Shown here: positions 1 through 3,814 of the stretch, piece after piece
How positions within the stretch are numbered: position 1 is the stretch's first letter
How the letters are laid out: the number at the start of each line of letters is the position of its first letter
NCBI GenBank assembly: GCA_041656175.1
Contig: JBBAEA010000169.1
Location: forward strand, 1-6,436
Direction: 5' to 3'
DNA from: JBBAEA01 sp041656175
GTDB lineage: Bacteria; Myxococcota_A; Bradymonadia; UBA4248
Length of the DNA: 6,436 nucleotides
Made by a program: the position numbers and the translations under genes
Notes under the pieces: model-generated
The model's input: only the letters and a program-made list of their open reading frames with translations
Told to the model about the DNA's origin: nothing
Database searches by the model: none

Positions 1-662
1 TCAGGCTTCGCATTTTCGACGTAATTTAAGAAGTCATCTTGAACAAAAATCCCCGTATCTTCGGCAAACATGCAGAAAAGTAGGCGTACGAGCATCAACT
101 CCAAATCATGCCCATCGTAGCCAAAGCGAAAGAGCGCTTCGTGAAGTTTGGCCATTTTTTCGGAAGCGGCCACATTGACGGCGACGATATTGGCATCGTC
201 GCGAACTCGCTGGGTTTCGTAGCCCGCGAGCAGGGCAAAGCGCTTAACATGCTTTTGCAGCGCCGAGAGTCGAAATGCCGTTTTTTTGCGCGTTTCGCGA
301 ACGGTGAGTTCAAAGCGCTCAAAATCGGAAACAAGAATCAGCGCGGGCATTTGTTCGGCGGGCAAAGACAATGCGTAGTCGTGGACTTGCTGCGTGGCTT
401 TTTTTAGGTCGCGCCCTGCCGATTTCATTTCGACGATAAGCTTGCTTGGCAAGAAATAATCGATGTAGCCCTCATCGCCCCAGCCCTTGGGGCTTTTGCG
501 CTCAAAGCTGCCGCCATCAGCCAAGGGATCCTCAATGCCAAAGCAATAAAGAAACTCGGTCAAAAAGCGCTGCGCCTCTTGCCGCTCACGGCCTGTGCGC
601 GTTTGCCATTTTGTTGCAAATTGCTTCGCACGCGCCTCGATTTCGTTCCAAAATAGGGTCAT
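1..662 (-). CDS. MmeI-like type IIL restriction-modification enzyme, N-terminal part (partial at left edge)
   Basis: Reading the minus strand from the ATG at 662-660 gives an uninterrupted frame of 220 codons to the window edge. It begins MTLFWNEIEARAKQF. The product matches the N terminus of MmeI-type enzymes, single chains combining endonuclease, adenine methyltransferase and target recognition. Visible parts are a PD-(D/E)XK nuclease core with D68 (GYIDYF) and E78-X-K80 (LIVEMKSAG), spaced D-X9-EXK as in MmeI. A helical connector follows, with LVRLLFCMFAEDTGIF at residues 191-206, a block shared by MmeI and related methyltransferases. The methyltransferase motifs and recognition domain would lie beyond the window; the family is usually about 900-1000 residues. 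The start is well fixed: GGAGG lies 7 bases upstream and an in-frame TAA lies at 708-710 with no other ATG, GTG or TTG between. PglX-like or other defence methyltransferases share the connector, but the intact nuclease motif favours true restriction. Confidence 0.9.
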   Translation of the reverse strand, partial: MTLFWNEIEARAKQFATKWQTRTGRERQEAQRFLTEFLYCFGIEDPLADGGSFERKSPKGWGDEGYIDYFLPSKLIVEMKSAGRDLKKATQQVHDYALSLPAEQMPALILVSDFERFELTVRETRKKTAFRLSALQKHVKRFALLAGYETQRVRDDANIVAVNVAASEKMAKLHEALFRFGYDGHDLELMLVRLLFCMFAEDTGIFVQDDFLNYVENAKP

Positions 663-976
663 TTGCTCACCTCCCAGCGATTTTGCGCTGCCAAAGCGCT
701 TCCCATGTTATCTAGCATCAATGGCGCCAAAAGTCTTGAAGCTCGGGCGCATACCTGTGATGCTTGGGGGTGCAAGACAGAAGATGAGCATTTTTTAAAG
801 TGTTGGATTTGACTTGCTAATTTCCCCAAAAAAAACCAAAAACTCAGTTCCAGAGTTTGCATATCTTGAGTTTGTGCTTAATAAAGTGAACTTAGCTTTG
901 GTGTATGGCCAAAGCCATGATAATTTAATGATTAACGGCGAAAAGCCAGTATTGAGAACAATAGGTTTAGTGAACT
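663..976. other. Divergent intergenic region between the MmeI-like gene and the MORN gene
   Basis: These 314 bases must hold promoters for both divergent genes, but no strong sigma-70 box pair is visible. For the plus-strand gene, TTGCAT (857-862), 16 bases, then TAATAA (879-884) is a weak candidate. A second weak candidate is TTGGTG (898-903) with GATAAT (919-924), only 15 bases apart. A 5-base inverted repeat ATGGC-CAAA-GCCAT at 905-918 sits between the boxes of the second candidate, where an operator could lie. An A8 run occupies 828-835. A minus-strand frame ending in an ATGA overlap with the MmeI-like start is not protein-like, and no RNA gene is seen. Confidence 0.5.
666..674 (-). promoter_or_regulatory. 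Strong ribosome binding site of the MmeI-like gene
   Basis: The minus strand reads GGAGGTGAG here, with the GGAGG core 7 bases before the ATG at 662. It fixes the start codon of the restriction-modification gene, because no other initiation codon lies in frame downstream of the stop at 708-710. Confidence 0.75.
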
Positions 977-1303
977 ATGGCTAAAGACGGTGTAGGAACT
1001 TACGAGTATTACTTCACCAACGGACAAAAACAGTTCGAAATCGCCTTCCAAAAAGGCGTTTTACATGGTGTAATGCGACGTTGGAACATGGAGGGGCAAC
1101 TCATTTTAGAGCAAAATTATGCCCACGACGTGTTAGAAGGACGCTCAAAACGCTGGTTCGATAACGGTTTACCGCGTGAGGATGCATTCTATATCGACAA
1201 CAAACTCCATGGCGAGTATGTACAGTATACAGAGGATGGCAAAATTGCCATGCGAGCAAAATTCAAAGACGGACAAATCGTTCAAGATAGCGTAAGGTCG
1301 TAA
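977..1303 (+). CDS. MORN-repeat protein of the YwqK type
   Basis: This 108-residue protein is made almost wholly of four MORN_2-type repeats with a 24-residue period. They lie at about residues 10-31, 34-55, 58-79 and 82-99, and the first three end in a hydrophobic residue, one residue, then Gly (VLHG, VLEG, KLHG). Each has the aromatic-x-x-x-Gly core (YFTNG, WNMEG, WFDNG, YTEDG) that builds a beta-hairpin. There is no signal peptide or membrane segment, so it is probably cytoplasmic. Databases often label this group 'toxin-antitoxin system YwqK family antitoxin', but no toxin partner is visible next to it and the biochemical role of such proteins is largely unknown. The ATG at 977 is chosen because a TGA lies in frame at 971-973 and the next Met is at residue 33. 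The ribosome binding site is weak (TAGGT at 962-966). It appears monocistronic. Confidence 0.8.
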   Translation: MAKDGVGTYEYYFTNGQKQFEIAFQKGVLHGVMRRWNMEGQLILEQNYAHDVLEGRSKRWFDNGLPREDAFYIDNKLHGEYVQYTEDGKIAMRAKFKDGQIVQDSVRS

Positions 1304-1304
1304 G

Positions 1305-1323
1305 GGGGCTAGTTCTTTGCCCC
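1305..1323 (+). repeat. Imperfect GGGGC hairpin just after the MORN gene
   Basis: GGGGC (1305-1309) can pair with GCCCC (1319-1323) across a 9-base loop, two bases after the stop codon. No U-run follows directly; the next bases are TCCC and then AAAAAGCTGC. It could act as a weak terminator, but it resembles the GGGGC-type hairpin at 3641-3658 and is followed by a similar AAGC(T/C)GCTTTTGT box, so I read it as part of a dispersed repeat. Confidence 0.4.
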
Positions 1324-1337
1324 TCCCAAAAAGCTGC

Positions 1338-1352
1338 TTTTGTTGGCAGTTT
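1338..1352 (+). repeat. 15-base direct repeat, copy 1
   Basis: TTTTGTTGGCAGTTT here is identical to 3470-3484. This copy starts 35 bases after the MORN stop codon and directly continues the AAGCTGC box at 1331-1337. Both copies lie downstream of plus-strand genes, which suggests a repeat associated with 3' ends. Confidence 0.6.
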
Positions 1353-1397
1353 GATCTAGTTCTCGCTTGCAAAGAAAAAGGGATTCACCTGCGCGAA

Positions 1398-1419
1398 GTT
1401 CTCTATACTTTATAGAAAC
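1398..1419. promoter_or_regulatory. A/T-rich inverted repeat, possible operator
   Basis: The arms GTT-TCTATA (one bulged C at 1401) and TATAGAAAC pair over 9 base pairs around a CTT loop. The left arm contains TATACT (1404-1409), close to a sigma-70 -10 box. This arrangement is typical of a dimeric repressor site over a promoter, but no clear -35 box lies at the right distance and the nearest downstream plus gene starts 274 bases later. The role is inferred and uncertain. Confidence 0.25.
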
Positions 1420-1446
1420 ACAAAATATATCTAGGCAAAAAAAGCG

Positions 1447-1575
1447 CTATTCTTGCGGCCAAGACTGAAGTTTGACTTTTGATACGGAGTGCTGGGGGTA
1501 GCGCGGGATCGCCGATAAATTCGGGTAATGAGCGTATAAAATGCGGTGGTTCGGCGAATAGACGAAACAACGCAT
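1447..1575 (-). CDS. Doubtful short protein, 42 residues
   Basis: A minus-strand frame begins MRCFVYSPNHRIL and ends KLQSWPQE before a TAG. It could be extended to an ATG at 1638, but that part runs through the GGGGGC hairpin and is likely non-coding. The predicted peptide has a protein-like mix of residues, but there is no Shine-Dalgarno before either ATG, no family I recognise, and the frame spans a 45-base imperfect palindrome. A T7 run on the minus strand lies just past the stop. It may be a small gene, a gene remnant or a chance frame across a repeat element. Confidence 0.2.
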   Translation of the reverse strand: MRCFVYSPNHRILYAHYPNLSAIPRYPQHSVSKVKLQSWPQE

Positions 1576-1580
1576 TTTAT
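1536..1580. repeat. 45-base imperfect palindrome
   Basis: ATAAAATGCG (1536-1545) is the exact reverse complement of CGCATTTTAT (1571-1580). Inside, TG/CA (1547-1548 with 1568-1569) and TTCG/CGAA (1550-1553 with 1563-1566) also pair, with two single mismatches, leaving a 9-base loop. In all 16 of 18 positions pair. The structure could be a repetitive palindrome, the core of a small mobile element or an RNA hairpin; which one cannot be decided from one copy. Confidence 0.6.
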
Positions 1581-1619
1581 TTACGCGAATTGCGCGAATT
1601 TTGAGGAAGCCCGCGCGTA

Positions 1620-1634
1620 GGGGGCTTAGCCCCC
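1620..1634. repeat. GGGGGC-TTA-GCCCCC hairpin
   Basis: A perfect 6-base-pair G/C stem with a 3-base loop lies 58 bases before the GNAT-like gene, followed by ACAAAAAGAG. There is no U-run after it on either strand, so it is not a standard terminator. It belongs by sequence with the GGGGC hairpins at 1305-1323 and 3641-3658. Confidence 0.5.
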
Positions 1635-1680
1635 ACAAAAAGAGAATAATAAACAGTTTACTCGCTACAAATCATTGAAA

Positions 1681-1685
1681 AGAGG
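1681..1685 (+). promoter_or_regulatory. Ribosome binding site of the GNAT-like gene
   Basis: AGAGG, 7 bases before the ATG at 1693, supports that start. Confidence 0.6.
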
Positions 1686-1692
1686 CTAATCC

Positions 1693-2538
1693 ATGGATCA
1701 ATTGCAGTACCAAAGCACAGATGTGCCAGCAAAAGATAAGGTGAAAATCGCGGAATTGTTGACGCACGCTCAAGATTATGAGGCCGATGAGATTAAAAGC
1801 GCGGTGCAAATGCCAAACGAACCTGGTTGGTGGTATGGAACGTATTTGAACGAGAAGTTGGATGCTATCGCGTATATGAACGACCGAACCGTTCAGTTAT
1901 TTGCTAAAGATTGTACGGCAATGACGCATCTCGGGATGTCGCTGTCGCGCTCTTTGGGCAAGCGTAGCAGCGGGGAGACGCACTCGGCGTTTGGGCCGGA
2001 GGATATTGTGAGTGCGTTTTGGCAGGGTTTTAAGAGTACGGGAAAGGCCGTGCTCGGCGACATTCGCTTGAATTTACTGCGCCTACAAAAATTAGATTAC
2101 AAGCTCAATGACGCTTATGGCGCGCGAGTTGCTACCGCCAAGGATCAAGCGCTGGTTGTGGAGTTTTTAGGCGAGTCACTTATTGAAGTTGTTGGTGTGG
2201 ATATGCGGCGAGTGGCGAGGGAGGCGTTAGAGAAAAATTGTGCAGAATTGATTGCCAATGAACGAATAATATTAGGCTCACAAAGGGGCAAACCCGTATT
2301 TTTAATGCAGAGAAAAGACACAGACCGAGCAATATTCTTAGAGCAACTCTTCTTTCCCATACCCATGCGACGACCTAGAGTCATGACTGGAACGCTAGCT
2401 CAACTCAGCGCAATGCTGCTTGCAGAGAACAAAGAACTTCTCGTTTACGTCGATGTCAACAAAAAAGACCTACACCAAGCCTTCATTGATTTGGGCTACG
2501 AGAAGCTGCGTAGCTGCCGCCTCATCCGCATGCGCTAA
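1693..2538 (+). CDS. DUF4081/GNAT-like protein with degenerate acetyl-CoA loop
   Basis: This 281-residue protein has the layout of the DUF4081-GNAT family, known from fold and family architecture. The N-terminal half (about 30-135) includes GWWYGTYLNEKLDAIAYM and the SAFGPEDIVSAFWQGF segment typical of DUF4081. The C-terminal half (about 143-281) is GNAT-like: a helix at 150-165, the strand pair RIILGSQRGKPVFLMQ, then LFVYVD-type strand ELLVYVDVNKKDLHQAFIDL and GYEKL near the end, the usual GNAT tail. The acetyl-CoA loop, normally (Q/R)xxGx(G/A), reads MRRPRVMTGT at 225-234 and lacks the expected glycines, so catalysis is doubtful or the substrate differs. The ATG at 1693 has AGAGG 7 bases upstream. 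The next gene begins 9 bases after its stop, so the two are surely one operon. Substrate is unknown; a non-catalytic acyl-CoA-binding role is possible. Confidence 0.65.
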   Translation: MDQLQYQSTDVPAKDKVKIAELLTHAQDYEADEIKSAVQMPNEPGWWYGTYLNEKLDAIAYMNDRTVQLFAKDCTAMTHLGMSLSRSLGKRSSGETHSAFGPEDIVSAFWQGFKSTGKAVLGDIRLNLLRLQKLDYKLNDAYGARVATAKDQALVVEFLGESLIEVVGVDMRRVAREALEKNCAELIANERIILGSQRGKPVFLMQRKDTDRAIFLEQLFFPIPMRRPRVMTGTLAQLSAMLLAENKELLVYVDVNKKDLHQAFIDLGYEKLRSCRLIRMR

Positions 2539-2545
2539 AGGAGAG
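2538..2545 (+). promoter_or_regulatory. Ribosome binding site of rnz overlapping the upstream stop
   Basis: AAGGAGAG begins on the last base of the GNAT-like gene's TAA stop and ends 2 bases before the ATG at 2548. The overlap implies that translation of the two genes is coupled. Confidence 0.75.
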
Positions 2546-2547
2546 CC

Positions 2548-3468
2548 ATGTCTGTACGCGAATTCGTCATCCTAGGTAGCTCAGCGCAAGTGCCCACGCG
2601 GCAACGCAATCATAACGGCTACTTTTTGCGCTGGGACGATGAAGGCTTCCTCTTCGACCCTGGTGAGGGAACGCAACGGCAGATGATTTTTGCCGACATC
2701 GCGGCCTCGTCCATCACCAATATCGCCATCACCCACTTCCACGGCGACCACTGCTTGGGGCTCGCGGGCGTAGTGCAGCGCTTGTCGCTCGACCGCATAA
2801 AACATACAGTCCGCGCATACTTCCCGCGATACGGGGAAGGTTTTTTTGAACACCTAGTCAATGCATCGGCCTTCCAGACTGCGCTCGACTTGGAACGAAA
2901 CAGCTTTGATGAAGCTGGCATCTTAGTGAATAACAATAAATTTACCCTAAGTGCCATGCGTCTTGAGCACAGCATCGAAAGCTGGGGCTACCGCCTTCAA
3001 GAGCACGATAGCCGCACCATGAACGCTGCCGCCCTAAGGGCGCGCAAAATCGCAGGTCCGAGTGTGGGTTTGCTCAAAAAACAAGGTTACCTCGACACCG
3101 ACGAGGGGCGGCTAGAGCTAGATGCGGTTAGCGAACTTCGCCGCGGCCAATCCTTCGCCTTTATCATGGATACGCGTCTGTGCGAGAACGCCTACAAACT
3201 CGCCCAAGGCGTTGACATGCTCGTGTGCGAATCGACGTTTTTACAGTCCGAAGCTCGTGAAGCTAACGCCTACATGCATTTAACTGCTGCTCAAGCCGCT
3301 AGTATAGCGCGCGACGCGGGCGTTGCTTGTTTGGTACTCACGCACTTTTCACAGCGCTATACCTCAAACCACGCCTTCCTCCAAGAGGCTCAAGCAATCT
3401 TTCCCAACACCATACTTGCCAAGGATTTGGAGCATATAGCGTTTCCCAAGCGAAAGCGCAGTGTTTGA
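2548..3468 (+). CDS. rnz: Ribonuclease Z (tRNA 3'-end processing endonuclease)
   Basis: A 306-residue metallo-beta-lactamase-fold protein of normal length for the short RNase Z (ElaC) form, which cuts precursor tRNA after the discriminator base in the cytoplasm. All expected motifs are present: LGSSAQVPTRQRN at the N terminus, FDPGEGTQRQM (36-46), the metal motif THFHGDHCLGL with H63, H65, D67 and H68, H141 before SWGYR, D208 in MDTR, ESTF at 228-231, HLTAAQAA with H244, and LVLTHFSQRY with H266. The segment near 166-180 (ARKIAGPSVGLLKKQ) matches the family's GP-containing region before the LKKG-like turn, next to the tRNA-binding arm. No catalytic residue is missing. It is the second gene of an operon with the GNAT-like gene. 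It ends in a basic tail (KRKRSV). Arylsulfatase-like members of the same fold are less likely given the match throughout. Confidence 0.95.
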   Translation: MSVREFVILGSSAQVPTRQRNHNGYFLRWDDEGFLFDPGEGTQRQMIFADIAASSITNIAITHFHGDHCLGLAGVVQRLSLDRIKHTVRAYFPRYGEGFFEHLVNASAFQTALDLERNSFDEAGILVNNNKFTLSAMRLEHSIESWGYRLQEHDSRTMNAAALRARKIAGPSVGLLKKQGYLDTDEGRLELDAVSELRRGQSFAFIMDTRLCENAYKLAQGVDMLVCESTFLQSEAREANAYMHLTAAQAASIARDAGVACLVLTHFSQRYTSNHAFLQEAQAIFPNTILAKDLEHIAFPKRKRSV

Positions 3469-3469
3469 G

Positions 3470-3484
3470 TTTTGTTGGCAGTTT
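3470..3484 (+). repeat. 15-base direct repeat, copy 2
   Basis: TTTTGTTGGCAGTTT, identical to 1338-1352, starts 2 bases after the rnz stop codon. The match ends at 3484, where the two loci diverge. Confidence 0.6.
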
Positions 3485-3640
3485 TGTGCGTTTAGTGGTT
3501 AGCAGCGCTGTTTTTGCGCATGCGCATATCGGGTGCTCTCACGTATAAGCCATGTGAATAATCCCAGAACGACGCAAAAGCGTGAAGCTAGCCCCGATGG
3601 TGAAATCTCGCGAGTTTTTGCCTAAAGAAACTCTGATTTA

Positions 3641-3658
3641 TTGGGGCTAGCGCCCCAA
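3641..3658. repeat. Hairpin 1 of a tandem pair (7-4-7)
   Basis: TTGGGGC pairs perfectly with GCCCCAA around the loop TAGC. It could help stop transcription from both converging genes, but neither side has a proper U-run, so I class it as a structured repeat. A copy of its GGGGCTAGC half is found inverted at 3587-3595. Confidence 0.65.
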
Positions 3659-3666
3659 ATCCCGTT

Positions 3667-3684
3667 TAAGGGCTATCGCCCTTA
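3667..3684. repeat. Hairpin 2 of a tandem pair (7-4-7)
   Basis: TAAGGGC pairs perfectly with GCCCTTA around the loop TATC, 8 bases after hairpin 1 and with the same 7-4-7 geometry. It is followed by AAGCCGCTTTTGT (3686-3698), nearly identical to AAGCTGCTTTTGT at 1331-1343. Confidence 0.65.
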
Positions 3685-3814
3685 GAAGCCGCTTTTGTAT
3701 GTAGATTATTGATTTTATTGACTTTATTTTGAAAATCCGTCTGACTTTCGTTGTTTTAATCAAGGGTCGGTTTGAAAGCTGCCCCCTACTGTTTTTGCAA
3801 TGATCAGAGCATCC

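Larger units (their letters stand above)
1304..1692. other. Intergenic region rich in inverted repeats upstream of the GNAT-rnz operon
   Basis: This 389-base stretch separates the MORN gene from the GNAT-like gene. From left to right it holds a GGGGC hairpin (1305-1323), a 15-base repeat (1338-1352), an A/T-rich inverted repeat (1398-1419), a long imperfect palindrome (1536-1580) and a GGGGGC-TTA-GCCCCC hairpin (1620-1634). A short minus-strand frame covers 1447-1575. The operon promoter should lie here, but I cannot pick out a convincing -35/-10 pair; TATACT at 1404-1409 is the best single -10 match and lacks a good -35. Confidence 0.5.
3469..3814. other. Convergent intergenic region between rnz and the TPR gene
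   Basis: These 346 bases lie between two genes that end towards each other. They contain the second 15-base repeat (3470-3484), a CAGCGCTG palindrome (3503-3510) followed by T5, a perfect 12-base palindrome TGCGCATGCGCA (3515-3526), and two tandem hairpins (3641-3684). GCTAGCCCC at 3587-3595 is the reverse complement of 3643-3651, so an alternative long-range pairing is possible. 3698-3760 is A/T-rich. Transcription from both sides must stop here, but no hairpin is followed by a clear U-run. No small gene or tRNA is seen. Confidence 0.5.

Noticed and set aside
659..862. A 67-residue minus-strand frame whose TGA overlaps the ATG of the MmeI-like gene
   Set aside because: The ATGA overlap is suggestive, but the peptide resembles no family, has no ribosome binding site I can see, and spans poly-A/T sequence. 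It is more likely the promoter region of the restriction gene.
1536..1580. Palindrome as an integron attC site
   Set aside because: It lacks the GTTRRRY/RYYYAAC core sites at its ends, and there is no cassette array or integrase nearby.
1338..3484. The paired 15-base repeats as attachment sites of an integrated element
   Set aside because: The intervening DNA contains only a GNAT-like gene and rnz, with no integrase or transposase, and rnz is a housekeeping gene. A dispersed repeat explains the match better.
3607..3619. CTCGCGAG followed by T5 as a terminator for rnz
   Set aside because: The palindrome has no room for a loop; the stable hairpin would be only about 3 base pairs.
3641..3684. 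Tandem hairpins as a standard bidirectional intrinsic terminator
   Set aside because: Position between convergent genes fits, but neither stem is followed by a U-run on either strand, and the sequence resembles other intergenic hairpins not at convergent ends.
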